NCBI GenBank assembly: GCA_024398135.1
Contig: CP073750.1
Coordinates: 1,178,001 to 1,242,000 of the forward strand
Source of the DNA: a bacterium SCSIO 12643
GTDB lineage: Bacteria; Bacteroidota; Bacteroidia; Flavobacteriales_G; Salibacteraceae
Direction of reading: 5' to 3'
Length of the DNA stretch: 64,000 nt
Below, one piece after another: positions 42,300 through 51,248 of the stretch. Position numbers and translations under genes: made by a program. Numbering within the stretch: position 1 is the first letter of the stretch; the number at the start of each line of letters is the position of its first letter. The notes below the pieces were generated by a model. That model was given only the letters and a program-made list of their open reading frames with translations. It searched no databases and was not told where the DNA came from.

Positions 42300-42695
42300 T
42301 TAACGCATTAAACTATATACTCTCGCAAATACCAATGTTACGATTGACGCTCCAAACAAAATGTAGATTGCGTATAATAACATTCCAGAAAAACGAGACA
42401 TTCCTTCAGTAATTCCAACAGGATAGCTTGAAGCATCTGATCCGTCAGCCATACCGTATGCTATACCTAGCACAACTAACATACCTACGATACCGATTGC
42501 CATTCCTTTAATACTACTCGGGTTCGCGATCAATCCGATAGCACCACCGATGATTGCCACAACTAACCCGATTCCAAAATACACGTACGAGCCGTATAAG
42601 ATTGGATCAACATTCCCAGTGATCGACATAATAAATAGGATAATTCCTAAGATTATGAGGACCAACATTGCTATAGATGAAATCTTATCTTTCAT
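42300..42695 (-). CDS. Hypothetical four-helix membrane protein of the exb operon
   Basis: 131 residues with four predicted membrane helices (about 8-27, 34-57, 65-85, 105-125), rich in Gly and Ile. No domain recognised. It sits between the exbB-like gene (11 bp away) and the first exbD gene (6 bp away). Such a gene occurs at this position in related Flavobacteriales as I recall, and may belong to the ExbBD motor complex; this is inference from context. Confidence 0.75.
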   Translation of the reverse strand: MKDKISSIAMLVLIILGIILFIMSITGNVDPILYGSYVYFGIGLVVAIIGGAIGLIANPSSIKGMAIGIVGMLVVLGIAYGMADGSDASSYPVGITEGMSRFSGMLLYAIYILFGASIVTLVFARVYSLMR

Positions 42696-42706
42696 ATCAG
42701 CAGGGA

Positions 42707-43549
42707 TTATTTATTGTTGTGTTGATATTTAACTAAGATATCGATCAATGAAATTGAAGCATCTTCCATGTCATTGGTGATAGAATCAATTTTAGATACG
42801 ATATAGTTATAAAATACTTGTAATACCATTGCTACCAAAAGACCAGAAACCGTAGTAATCAATGCCTGACCAATACCTACAGCCACAATCCCTGGAGAAA
42901 TGTTGTTTGCTTCTGCAATCGCATCGAACGCGCTAATCATACCAATTACAGTTCCGAAGAAACCTAACATCGGTGCTAGTGCGATAAACAATGAAATCCA
43001 AGAAACGTTTTTCTCTAATTGTCCTACTTGAACACCACCGTAAGCAATTACTGATTTTTCTACCATCTCGATACCTTCATCGTAACGATCTAATCCTTGA
43101 TAGAAAATACTTGCAACTGGTCCTGCAGTGTTTCTACAGATGTCTTTTGCTGCGTCAATACCACCAGTATTTAATGCAGTTTCTACATCATTCACTAATT
43201 TAGAAGTGTTTGATGAAGACATACTTAAATAAATAATTCTTTCAATAACAATAGCTAAACCTAAAATTAATGCCAACGCAACGAAAGACATGAATCCTGC
43301 ATCACCTTCGATGAATTTTTGTTTAACAGCTTGATGAAACGTTTTTTCAACTTCCGGTGCCTCTTCAACTTCAGCTGCAGCAGCAGGCTCTTCAGCTGGT
43401 TCTTCTACAACTTCCTCTTCAACAGCAGCAGCGTTAGCTGTGTCGTCTGCCATCACTTCAGTAGTTGAATCTTCTTGTGCATTTACAACATTTGTTACTC
43501 CAAATGTAAGTACTCCTGCAACAGCCAATACGGCTAGAAATTTTCTCAT
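42707..43549 (-). CDS. exbB: ExbB/TolQ/MotA-family proton channel subunit
   Basis: 280 residues. N-terminal signal-like helix (about 5-24) followed by an acidic Ala/Glu/Pro-rich stretch (about 25-70, many VEEEV/EEPAEE units) and then the TolQ core with three helices (about 82-110, 187-210, 220-250). The motif LGFFGTVIGMISAFDAIAEAN (about 195-215) is the channel signature. It forms the pentamer around ExbD and powers TonB. The long acidic insertion makes it larger than E. coli ExbB (244 residues). First gene of the operon. Confidence 0.95.
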   Translation of the reverse strand: MRKFLAVLAVAGVLTFGVTNVVNAQEDSTTEVMADDTANAAAVEEEVVEEPAEEPAAAAEVEEAPEVEKTFHQAVKQKFIEGDAGFMSFVALALILGLAIVIERIIYLSMSSSNTSKLVNDVETALNTGGIDAAKDICRNTAGPVASIFYQGLDRYDEGIEMVEKSVIAYGGVQVGQLEKNVSWISLFIALAPMLGFFGTVIGMISAFDAIAEANNISPGIVAVGIGQALITTVSGLLVAMVLQVFYNYIVSKIDSITNDMEDASISLIDILVKYQHNNK

Positions 43550-43606
43550 GATTTATCAGATTTAATTATTCTTATTTTCTATTTATTAATTGTTTACAAA
43601 TTCCAG

Positions 43607-43693
43607 CGGAGAGAGAGGGATTCGAACCCTCGGTACCCTTTCGAGTACACACGCTTTCCAAGCGTGCGCCTTAAGCCACTCGGCCACCTCTCC
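43607..43693 (-). tRNA. tRNA-Ser (anticodon GGA)
   Basis: 87-nt cloverleaf. Acceptor GGAGAGG pairs with TCTCTCC and has discriminator G. The D-arm has GCCGAGTGGCTTAAGGC, the anticodon stem-loop CGCTTGGAAAGCG gives GGA, a long variable arm is of class II type, and the T-loop contains GGTTCGAATCC. No CCA is encoded (the following bases are CTG). It lies 57 bp downstream of nothing on the same strand and 57 bp before the exbB start, so it may have its own promoter. Confidence 0.95.
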
Positions 43694-43872
43694 TGTTATG
43701 ACCAAGTTCGTTTTTAAACGGCCACTAAACTACAAAAAAATTAATTTTTTCCAATGGAATCAAAATCTCATTTTCATAGCGGGACGCAATTATACATCAT
43801 TCCTATAAATTATGTAAGCCTAAAATGTTTGTTTTCTATTTTGTTAACGTTAATTTTATGAACACGGTTAGT

Positions 43873-45951
43873 TTACTTTGGTTGATTTAAGGTTTGACTT
43901 TTCTCTACCAAAATCGTACCACGCTCAATTTGCCCGGATTGGTAATACGCAATCCCCAGGTTTTTCATAATACTCGCATTATTCGGGTTGGCTTGATACA
44001 ATGGCTCAAGTATCTGAATAGCATCAGGATACCTATTCAACATTGCATAGGTAATTGCTAATTTCTCAGCAACATCGGCATCATTAGGATAAAACTGATA
44101 TGCCTTTTCCATGTAAGGTAAAGCACGTGAAGGATTTTTTAAATCTCTTGCAAAAACTTGTGCGGCAGCCAATAAATATCGCTTATCATTTGGTGAATAA
44201 GTCAATGCTTTATCATATGCCTGTACGGCTTCTTCATATCTTAATTCCTGCGCTAATTTATTACCGATGTAGAAAATATTATCTTTAAAACTCTGCTTTG
44301 TAGGCTTTCTTTCGACACAGTAACCATAAAACTTGATAGATTCAGCGTAATTTCCTGATTCAAAGTATAGCTTACCTAATAAATCCAATGGAGGGAAATA
44401 TTCCGGATAAATATCCAATGAAGTCTTTAAATACCCATATGCTTCATTGATCATTTCAGTTTTCACATCGGGATTTTTCTCCTCACTAATTTCTTTGATC
44501 AAGGCATCTCCCGCAGCCATATTGGCTTTGGCACTTCCCGTAGAAGTTGCCACGTCAGTTAGCGCTAATGTTGCGTCATTTTTCCACGCTTGAGATCTGG
44601 ATAAAGTCATTCCGGAAAATACAATTGTGACTACTCCCATTAAACCAATGGCAGTCACAGGCTTAAAGCTTTTGGCTTTTGCGGGTAATTCTTCCAGTAA
44701 AAAATATGTGAGTGCCATTAACATTCCAATACTTGGCGCATACATAAAACGCTCATTCATAAAAACACCAATAGGGAAGAATAAATTCGAAATCAGAATC
44801 GCTGTCCCCAGAAAAAACAAAGCCGCAAAGGCATAAATACTTTTGCGTTTAAACCCTTTTATGATTACCCACAAAAGCCCCAACATTATCAGTACTCCGG
44901 CAATCACCCCTAAGTCGGACCAAATTGCATATTGTTGCCCATCTTCTAGAAATGGCAGGTGATACGGATAATAATCATGTGTTAAAGGGAAAGGCATAAA
45001 CAACAACTTGATATAAGCTGCAAAAACCAGAAAGATGGTGGCTAATCGCTCACTACCATTTGCATACAGAAATGGATCATTCATTAGCTCTGTGACTTCA
45101 GTATCCGCTCCTCCACCAATTACCATATAACGAATTAGAGTATACAAAACACCAGCCCCAAGTAAAACCACAAAAGACTTATTCCAGTCCTTCATTTTAC
45201 CTATATCAAAGAAATACATCATTAACGGTCCTAAGGCTACAAACGCAATTGTGGTTTCTTTAGACATCAGACTTAAAAACAAAAGTCCAAATGCCCAGAT
45301 CAAATTTTGATTATTCCTGGAATCTACATATTTCAAAGTTTGAATTAATGCCATTAACCCAAACAATAAACTCAAAATCTCATCACGGCCTTTTATGTTC
45401 GCGACCACCTCAACATGTAATGGATGGGCTAAAAACAAAAGTGTCGTCCAAAAAGGAATGGTTTTCCAAATATCTTTTTTCAAAGATGAGGGAAACAACC
45501 GCATCATTAAATGAAACAACACCAGCCCTGTTGCTCCATACAATAAAGCATTGATCAAATGGCTCCACCATGGATTTTCTCCAAATAGCTCATATTCTAT
45601 AGCATATGACACTAAAGATAACGGACGATAACGACCTCCAGCCACCAAGGCATCCTTGTCCAAATCAGCCACATCAATCCCATATTGCTCTGCCCAAAAC
45701 CCATCCATAGAATCATAAAAGAAATGATCCATTACGCCATCAAAACCTCTGGTGGTAATTTGATTAGAGATAATTACAATTTTATCATCCAGTGCATATT
45801 CGAAGTTTACAGTTTGCGCATATAACAGGAATCCAAATACAAATAGAATCACCTTCCATTTCATATCTACCTGAGGAGCTTTCGAAATATTCTGTGCCTT
45901 ATCTTCTGAAGGAGGAGTTACTTTTTTCTTATCTGCTTTGGATTTACGCAT
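43873..45951 (-). CDS. TMTC-like membrane protein with C-terminal TPR repeats
   Basis: 692 residues. About eleven membrane helices in the first 460 residues; the luminal-side start FEYALDDKIVI, followed by RYRPLSLVSYAIEYELFGENPWWSHLINALLYG and FLAHPLHVEVVANIKGRDEIL, is the signature of TMTC/GT-C-type O-mannosyltransferases with the acidic pair Asp-Asp in the first loop. TPR repeats fill about 470-690 (five to six, e.g. EEAVQAYDKALTYSPNDKRYLLAAAQVF). Bacterial members have unclear substrates; glycosylation of exported proteins is a reasonable guess. It starts 3 bp after the ansA stop. Confidence 0.85.
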   Translation of the reverse strand: MRKSKADKKKVTPPSEDKAQNISKAPQVDMKWKVILFVFGFLLYAQTVNFEYALDDKIVIISNQITTRGFDGVMDHFFYDSMDGFWAEQYGIDVADLDKDALVAGGRYRPLSLVSYAIEYELFGENPWWSHLINALLYGATGLVLFHLMMRLFPSSLKKDIWKTIPFWTTLLFLAHPLHVEVVANIKGRDEILSLLFGLMALIQTLKYVDSRNNQNLIWAFGLLFLSLMSKETTIAFVALGPLMMYFFDIGKMKDWNKSFVVLLGAGVLYTLIRYMVIGGGADTEVTELMNDPFLYANGSERLATIFLVFAAYIKLLFMPFPLTHDYYPYHLPFLEDGQQYAIWSDLGVIAGVLIMLGLLWVIIKGFKRKSIYAFAALFFLGTAILISNLFFPIGVFMNERFMYAPSIGMLMALTYFLLEELPAKAKSFKPVTAIGLMGVVTIVFSGMTLSRSQAWKNDATLALTDVATSTGSAKANMAAGDALIKEISEEKNPDVKTEMINEAYGYLKTSLDIYPEYFPPLDLLGKLYFESGNYAESIKFYGYCVERKPTKQSFKDNIFYIGNKLAQELRYEEAVQAYDKALTYSPNDKRYLLAAAQVFARDLKNPSRALPYMEKAYQFYPNDADVAEKLAITYAMLNRYPDAIQILEPLYQANPNNASIMKNLGIAYYQSGQIERGTILVEKSQTLNQPK

Positions 45952-45954
45952 AGT

Positions 45955-46986
45955 TTAAACTGTTATCTCTCCTCTCAAAGGAGTTTCAAATTGTTGTTTT
46001 AATTCTTCTAAGGTTAAATTCTTTTCTTTCAAATACATCAACTTGGTCAACGCAGCTTCAGAAGTAATATCTACCCCACTGATCACTCCCAGATCTTGTA
46101 ACTTACGTCCATTCGCATATAACTCCATGTTGACTCTACCCTTTATGCATTGTGTGACATTCACAATGACTTTTTCATTGGTCACGGCTTCTTCAATGGC
46201 ATTCAAAAACCAGGGTAACATCGGCACATTTCCTGCCCCAAAGGTGATCAAAAGAATCGCCCAATTATCCGGACTTCTTAATACCGATTCCACCTGACTT
46301 TGAGGCATTCCAGGAAAGACAGGCAAGATAAATATATCCTGACTTTTTAATTCTACCACGTTGATATTCCCATCACCAAATGGCTTCAAATGATGATTCT
46401 TGTATTCTATTGTTACACCAGCTTCTGCTAAATCTCTAAAATTTGGAGAATGAAAAGCATCAAAGTGCATGGTACTACTCTTATGTGCACGATTACCTCG
46501 AATCAACTTATACTCAAAATAGATGGCTACTTCACCTACCATTGATTTTCCGTTCGCATCTTTATCTCCGGCAATCTCTATGGCAGTCAACAAATTCTCC
46601 TTCCCATCCGTTCTTAATACTCCAATAGGCAATTGAGATCCTGTAAGAATCACCGGTTTATTTAAACCTTCCAACATATAACTCAATGCTGAAGCGGTAT
46701 ATGCCATGGTATCTGTTCCATGTAAAATCAGAAAACCATCGTATTGTGTATAGTTTTCAGCTATTAAATTAGCCAGTTTATTCCAATGTTTGGGCGAGAT
46801 ATCCGAAGAATCTATCGGAACATCAAAAGCAATCGTATTAATCTCACAATTCAACTTTTTTAATTCCGGAATTTCTTCTGTAATCTGACTAAAATCAAAT
46901 GGGTGTAATGCCTTTGAATGAATATCTTCGACCATACCTATCGTACCGCCTGTATATATCATTAATATTTTAGAAGGTTGTTGCAT
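45955..46986 (-). CDS. ansA: Type I L-asparaginase
   Basis: 343 residues from the ATG at 46986; the 19-codon longer frame begins in unconserved sequence. Motif 1 YTGGTIGM (about 11-18) holds the nucleophilic Thr, motif 2 LHGTDTMAYTASALSYML (about 83-100) the second catalytic Thr-Asp pair, and LTGSQLP follows. Absence of a signal peptide and the AnsA-like length indicate the cytoplasmic low-affinity enzyme that hydrolyses asparagine to aspartate. Upstream, a terminator separates it from frr. Confidence 0.94.
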   Translation of the reverse strand: MQQPSKILMIYTGGTIGMVEDIHSKALHPFDFSQITEEIPELKKLNCEINTIAFDVPIDSSDISPKHWNKLANLIAENYTQYDGFLILHGTDTMAYTASALSYMLEGLNKPVILTGSQLPIGVLRTDGKENLLTAIEIAGDKDANGKSMVGEVAIYFEYKLIRGNRAHKSSTMHFDAFHSPNFRDLAEAGVTIEYKNHHLKPFGDGNINVVELKSQDIFILPVFPGMPQSQVESVLRSPDNWAILLITFGAGNVPMLPWFLNAIEEAVTNEKVIVNVTQCIKGRVNMELYANGRKLQDLGVISGVDITSEAALTKLMYLKEKNLTLEELKQQFETPLRGEITV

Positions 46987-47052
46987 TATCCACTTATTTG
47001 ATGCCCAAATATACCTTTTGGATTTTAGAAATCGTAAAATCAAATCATAAAA

Positions 47053-47077
47053 AAAGGCCGCATAAAATGCGACCTTT
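47053..47077 (-). terminator. Intrinsic terminator of frr
   Basis: Stem AAAGGTCGCAT / ATGCGGCCTTT (one mismatch) with a 3-nt loop on the minus strand, followed by a run of seven T. It lies 31 bp after the frr stop. Confidence 0.85.
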
Positions 47078-47107
47078 CCTAATTCTATTTTATAAAATCT
47101 AAAATAA

Positions 47108-47671
47108 CTAGACTTTCATGATTTCTGCTTCTTTCTCAGCTACCAAATCATCCACCTTTTTAGAATAACTATTCGTATCTTTTTGGATCTCATCTTCCGC
47201 ATCTCTTGCGGCATCTTCAGATAGGTGATTGTCTTTTAACTTCTTCACCTCATGCATGGCATCATGTCGCGCATTACGTACACTTACCTTTGCATGCTCC
47301 CCTTCCGCTTTAGCTTGCTTTGCTAAATCTCTACGTCTATCCTCAGTCAACATTGGCACATTGATAATGACCATCTCGCCATTGTTTTGCGGATTTAATC
47401 CTAAATTAGAATTGATTATTGATTTCTCTATTTCTTGTAACAAAGATTTTTCGAATGGCTGAATCATTAAAGTATGTGCATCTGGAGTGGTCACATTTGA
47501 AACCTGACTCAAAGGTGTTTTTGAGCCGTAATATTCAACCATCACACTACTTAACATTACAGGATTTGCTCTTCCTGTTCTAATCTTTAATAATTCTCTT
47601 TTTAAATGGTCCATAGAAGCTTCCATTTGCTCTTTGGCCATATCAAAAATCATTTCTAATTCTTCTTCCAT
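47108..47671 (-). CDS. frr: Ribosome recycling factor
   Basis: 187 residues, the normal length. The N-terminal MDHLKRELLKIRTGRANP and central GLNPQNNGEMVIINVPMLTEDRRRDLAKQAK are the diagnostic RRF sequences, followed by a helical C-terminal bundle. With EF-G it splits post-termination ribosomes. The gene is separated by 46 bp from thiL upstream and ends before a terminator. In many Bacteroidota pyrH precedes frr; here it does not. Confidence 0.98.
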   Translation of the reverse strand: MEEELEMIFDMAKEQMEASMDHLKRELLKIRTGRANPVMLSSVMVEYYGSKTPLSQVSNVTTPDAHTLMIQPFEKSLLQEIEKSIINSNLGLNPQNNGEMVIINVPMLTEDRRRDLAKQAKAEGEHAKVSVRNARHDAMHEVKKLKDNHLSEDAARDAEDEIQKDTNSYSKKVDDLVAEKEAEIMKV

Positions 47672-47717
47672 GTTTTTTTCTTGGTGCTACAAATAAACAA
47701 TTTTGAACGGCTTTAGC

Positions 47718-48779
47718 CTAATCGTTTTGCGATTTATTCTTAAACGCATTCCATCCCTGCGCTTGCAATTCAACTACCTGTTCTCCACGAGCCACCATTG
47801 ATACTCCTGATTCTTTATCTGCGATATGCCCGATCACCGAAATCCCGGGAATTCCCTTCACAACATCATAATCTTTCTGAGAAATGGTAAACAAAAGTTC
47901 ATAATCTTCACCTCCATTTAAAGCCGCTGTAGTGGCATTAAAATTAAACTCCTCAGCAGTTTTATAGGTTTGATAGTCAATTGGAATTTTCTCTTCGTAA
48001 ATCTGCGCACCTACTTCGCTTTGCTTACATATATGCATAATCTCAGAGGCTAACCCGTCAGAAACATCTATCATTGAAGTGGGTATCACATGCATCTCTC
48101 CCAAAATCTTAATCACATCTCTACGCGCCTCAGGCTTTAATTGTCTTTCCAATACATATTCACTTCCAGACATATCCGGTTGCATTTGTGGATTTTCTCT
48201 GAAAACAGCTTTTTCGCGTTCCAAAACCTGTAACCCCATATAAGCGCCTCCTAAATCTCCGGATACACAAATCAAATCGTGTTCTTTTGCACCACTTCTA
48301 TAAGCCAACTTCTCTTCAGGTGCCGAACCAATTGCGGTCACACTAATCACCAAACCTTTTAAAGATGAAGTAGTGTCTCCTCCAATTAAATCTACATTAT
48401 AGAATTCACAGGCTTGTTTGATTCCCGCATAAATCTCTTCCAAAGCCTCCACTGAGTAACGACTAGAAACTGCTATAGATACTGTCACTTGTTTAGGTGT
48501 CGCATTCATCGCATAGATATCTGACAAATTCACCACCACTGATTTATATCCCAAATGCTTTAACGGTACATAAGTCACATCAAAATGCACTCCTTCCACT
48601 AACATATCAGTAGAAACCACTGTTTTTTCATTTCCGTGATCTAATACTGCCGCGTCATCACCAATTCCTTTTAGTGTAGATTTCTCTTTATTCTCGAATC
48701 CATTTGTTAAATGGTCGATTAATCCAAACTCTCCTAATTGTTCTAAATTAGAGGTACTTTGATTCTTATCTTCTAACAT
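47718..48779 (-). CDS. thiL: Thiamine-monophosphate kinase
   Basis: 353 residues. AIR-synthase-like fold with GIGDDAAVL (about 38-46), the catalytic STDMLVEGVHFD (about 56-67), NLSDIYAMNATP, and GGDTTSS in the second half. ThiL makes thiamine diphosphate from thiamine monophosphate and ATP in the cytoplasm. Length is slightly above E. coli ThiL (325). A perfect -7 element lies only 5 bp before its ATG, implying a leaderless or nearly leaderless transcript. Confidence 0.95.
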   Translation of the reverse strand: MLEDKNQSTSNLEQLGEFGLIDHLTNGFENKEKSTLKGIGDDAAVLDHGNEKTVVSTDMLVEGVHFDVTYVPLKHLGYKSVVVNLSDIYAMNATPKQVTVSIAVSSRYSVEALEEIYAGIKQACEFYNVDLIGGDTTSSLKGLVISVTAIGSAPEEKLAYRSGAKEHDLICVSGDLGGAYMGLQVLEREKAVFRENPQMQPDMSGSEYVLERQLKPEARRDVIKILGEMHVIPTSMIDVSDGLASEIMHICKQSEVGAQIYEEKIPIDYQTYKTAEEFNFNATTAALNGGEDYELLFTISQKDYDVVKGIPGISVIGHIADKESGVSMVARGEQVVELQAQGWNAFKNKSQND

Positions 48780-48783
48780 GCTG

Positions 48784-48791
48784 CAAAATTA
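48784..48791 (-). promoter_or_regulatory. Candidate -7 element of thiL
   Basis: Minus-strand TAATTTTG, a perfect TAnnTTTG match, ends 4 bp before the ATG. If used, the transcript would have almost no 5' leader. Confidence 0.4.
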
Positions 48792-48908
48792 GAATAACCC
48801 TAATTTTAATCATCAAAAAACAACCAAGTATTTACGGAATAGCTATTTACTGATATCTCATTATTAATTATATTTAAACTTATTCACTAATCTCAAATTT
48901 CAATCCCC

Positions 48909-49133
48909 ATGAACCTACCTTTAATTCAATTATGGTCAACGATAACCTGTCCGGTATGTGGTTTTCAAAAAGAGGAAAAAATGCCTCAGGATTCTTGTCA
49001 GTATTTTTACGAATGCACCCATTGTATTTCGCTTATTAAACCGCAAAAAGACGATTGCTGCGTGTATTGCTCTTATGGTTCCATTCCTTGTCCACCAATT
49101 CAGAAAAGCACGGATTCTTCATGCTGTCACTAA
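48909..49133 (+). CDS. Cys-rich GDCCVxC-type small protein
   Basis: 74 residues with ten Cys. It has an N-terminal TCPVCGF zinc-finger-like pair, CTHC in the middle (two CxxC pairs could form a zinc ribbon), and the conserved DDCCVYCSYGSIPCPP element. The family is described as GDCCVxC domain (seleno)proteins and occurs near metal or mercury resistance genes; here all positions are Cys and no in-frame TGA is present. The function is unknown; a metal or thiol role is likely. It lies 80 bp ahead of the AraC gene and may be cotranscribed. Confidence 0.85.
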   Translation: MNLPLIQLWSTITCPVCGFQKEEKMPQDSCQYFYECTHCISLIKPQKDDCCVYCSYGSIPCPPIQKSTDSSCCH

Positions 49134-49161
49134 ATAGTGTTTTTAGTGAACCGGATCGCCA

Positions 49162-49189
49162 TTGGTTTTATCCAATTCTTTTACATTTG
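49162..49189 (+). promoter_or_regulatory. Promoter of the AraC-family gene
   Basis: TTG at 49162-49164 and TACATTTG at 49182-49189 match -33 and -7 with a 17-bp spacer. The ATG is at 49213, 23 bp after the -7 element. Confidence 0.6.
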
Positions 49190-49212
49190 AGAAACACTCT
49201 CTTGAATCAATT

Positions 49213-50070
49213 ATGATCATCAAAAAAGAAACATTTGATTTATCAGATAAAACGGTATTGGGCAGGTTAATCTTCAGGCCGCCATTTAAAGCCAGTTCGG
49301 CATTAAAAAATGAAGCTCGTTTTGTTCATGTATTGAACGGCACCTCAAAATTGCATTCGCCAAACTCAAGGATGGATTTAAATCCTGGAGATAGTGTTAT
49401 GATGAAATGCGAAAACTTTGTGAACAATTGGATTCCCAATGATAGCTCTGAACCCAATGAAGCCATCATCATCCAGATTTATCCCGATATTTTAAAACTG
49501 GCCTACAATGATCAAATTCCGGAGGTATTTAATTCCTCAACCCCTATTTCAGCAAATCCGGTTGAAAAAATCCCTCCACATTTAAACATGAATCATTTTA
49601 TTACCGGATTAAAGCACTATTTAAATCATCCTTCCGTAATATCAGAGGAATTACTAAAACTTAAAATCAGAGAATTGATTCATTTGCTTTTGCACACTCC
49701 GAATTCGGGTCCAATTAAATCCATGTTAGGTGATCTTTTTAAAACAAAGGACTACGCCTTTAAAGAGATCATCCAATCTAATATTTACGAAGATTTGAAT
49801 CTTTCGGATTTGGCCTTTTTTGCAGGACTCAGTTTATCCTCATTTAAACGTAAGTTCAACGAGCTTTATGGGATGAGTCCAACTAAATACATTATTGGCA
49901 AACGGCTTGAAAAAGCAAAAAAACTACTGGCAGAATCAGATACCCGAATTTCGGAAATTGCTTATTCCTGTGGATTTAATGATACCGGATATTTCTCCAA
50001 ATCATTTATTCGTGCTTTTCAATATTCGCCTTCAAATTATCGAAAAACATTTCAACAAAATGACCTATAG
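49213..50070 (+). CDS. AraC-family transcriptional regulator
   Basis: 285 residues from the ATG at 49213; an upstream in-frame TTG at 49162 lies inside the promoter and is rejected. The N-terminal half (about 1-150) is a cupin-like ligand domain (SSALKNEARFVHVLNGTSKLHSPN ... LNPGDSVMMKC). The C-terminal AraC/XylS domain (about 185-280) has two HTH motifs: LNLSDLAFFAGLSLSSFKRKFNELYGMSPTKYI and ISEIAYSCGFNDTGYFSKSFIRAFQYSPSNYRK. The effector is unknown. It overlaps the next gene by 11 bp. Confidence 0.92.
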   Translation: MIIKKETFDLSDKTVLGRLIFRPPFKASSALKNEARFVHVLNGTSKLHSPNSRMDLNPGDSVMMKCENFVNNWIPNDSSEPNEAIIIQIYPDILKLAYNDQIPEVFNSSTPISANPVEKIPPHLNMNHFITGLKHYLNHPSVISEELLKLKIRELIHLLLHTPNSGPIKSMLGDLFKTKDYAFKEIIQSNIYEDLNLSDLAFFAGLSLSSFKRKFNELYGMSPTKYIIGKRLEKAKKLLAESDTRISEIAYSCGFNDTGYFSKSFIRAFQYSPSNYRKTFQQNDL

Positions 50071-50557
50071 ATCTGCTCAACCTTCTGACTTAGACCAATT
50101 AATTCAACTGGGATTTCATACATGGAGTATATTTAAAAATGATCTCGCACCAGAATTCTGGAAACAACTTAAACATGGTTTATTGGATCGATCAACTTAC
50201 GAACCACTGGTAAACGCGTCTTATGGTGTTGTATGCGAAAACGAACAAAATGAAATTATTGGAATGGTGTTTTTAGTTCCAAGCGGAAACCCAACCGACA
50301 TTTTTCCCGCTGATTGGTGTTACATCAGATTTCTAACTGTTCATCCCGACTATGCCGGAGCAGGAATAGGGAAACAACTGACTAAAGAATGCATGGATTA
50401 TGCAGTTCAAAATAAAGAACACACCATCGCATTACATACTTCGGAAATGATGCAAAATGCCATTCGTTTATATACCAACCTTGGATTTAAACGCCTCAAA
50501 GAAATCCCTTCCAGACTTGGAAAGAAATACTGGATTTACACCTATTCAATATCATAA
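50060..50557 (+). CDS. GNAT family N-acetyltransferase
   Basis: 165 residues from the ATG at 50060, inside the AraC stop region. The GNAT fold is shown by MTYRSAQPSDLDQLIQL, by IIGMVFLVPSG, and by the acetyl-CoA loop VHPDYAGAGIGKQLTKECMDYA (Q/RxxGxG/A). A longer frame from 49895 exists but is a shadow of the AraC gene. The substrate amine is unknown. Overlap with the AraC gene suggests coexpression. Confidence 0.88.
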   Translation: MTYRSAQPSDLDQLIQLGFHTWSIFKNDLAPEFWKQLKHGLLDRSTYEPLVNASYGVVCENEQNEIIGMVFLVPSGNPTDIFPADWCYIRFLTVHPDYAGAGIGKQLTKECMDYAVQNKEHTIALHTSEMMQNAIRLYTNLGFKRLKEIPSRLGKKYWIYTYSIS

Positions 50558-50587
50558 AAAATCAATTTTTTGAGTTTGAAAATCACC

Positions 50588-50595
50588 TACTTTTG
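50588..50595 (+). promoter_or_regulatory. -7 promoter element of the Crp/Fnr-family gene
   Basis: TACTTTTG, a perfect TAnnTTTG match, lies 20 bp before the ATG at 50616. A TTG at 50570-50572 is only 15 bp upstream, shorter than usual. Confidence 0.5.
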
Positions 50596-50615
50596 TATTG
50601 AAATCTCAAATCATT

Positions 50616-51239
50616 ATGTCTGAAAAAATTCCTACAACACTCGCTCATTTAGATCCCGAGCTCGCTCAACAGATCATTTCTCATTCAACGACATTAGATA
50701 TTTCGAAAAACACCGAAATATTAAGAGATGGACAATATGTTAAAGTGATTCCAATTGTGCTGGAGGGGCTCATCAAAGTTTTTACCAGACACGAGGACAA
50801 AGAACTATTACTGTATTACATTCAACCCAATGAAAGCTGTATTATGTCGTTTGCTGCCGGTTTAAAAAATCAACCCAGTCGCGTTTTTGCTATTACGGAA
50901 GAAGACACCCAAGCTTTATTATTACCTATCGATAAAGTCACTCAGTGGATCAAACAATTTCCGGATATCAACACCTTATTCTTCCAACAATACAATATTC
51001 GATACAGTGAACTTTTGGATACCATTAACCATGTGTTATTTCATAAAATGGATACCCGCCTGTTTAATTACTTAAAAGAAAAGTCGCGACTTACCGGGAA
51101 GAATCCTATCAAAATCTCACATCGCCAGATCGCGAACGAATTAGGTACAGCACGCGAGGTGATCAGTCGTGTGATGAAAAAACTAGAAGTAGAAGGTAAA
51201 GTCAAACAGCACCCCAACCAGATTGAAATTTTGGATTAG
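50616..51239 (+). CDS. Crp/Fnr-family transcriptional regulator
   Basis: 207 residues from the ATG at 50616 (an in-frame TTG at 50598 would add six residues). N-terminal cyclic-nucleotide-binding-type beta-roll (about 15-125: NTEILRDGQYVKVIPIVLEGLIKVF, LLLYYIQPNESCIMSF). C-terminal winged helix (about 140-205) with KISHRQIANELGTAREVISRVMKKLEVEGKV, the Crp HTH. There are two Cys in total (SCIMSF and none clustered), so an FNR-type [4Fe-4S] cluster is unlikely. A GTGA-N6-TCAC site lies just after the gene, ahead of the DUF2892 gene. Confidence 0.92.
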   Translation: MSEKIPTTLAHLDPELAQQIISHSTTLDISKNTEILRDGQYVKVIPIVLEGLIKVFTRHEDKELLLYYIQPNESCIMSFAAGLKNQPSRVFAITEEDTQALLLPIDKVTQWIKQFPDINTLFFQQYNIRYSELLDTINHVLFHKMDTRLFNYLKEKSRLTGKNPIKISHRQIANELGTAREVISRVMKKLEVEGKVKQHPNQIEILD

Positions 51240-51248
51240 CCTACCGTG

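Noticed and set aside
43590-43808. An open frame of 72 codons across the tRNA-Ser locus, starting in frame with SGERGIRTLGT
   Set aside because: It is the well-known false frame produced by translating the antisense strand of tRNA-Ser; the cloverleaf on the minus strand explains the sequence.
48909-49133. Selenoprotein possibility for the GDCCVxC protein
   Set aside because: The frame has no in-frame TGA and the active position is Cys; no SECIS-like hairpin was seen.
49895-50059. 55-codon extension of the GNAT gene into the AraC gene
   Set aside because: The extension is a shadow of the conserved AraC HTH in another frame; the GNAT fold starts at the ATG at 50060.
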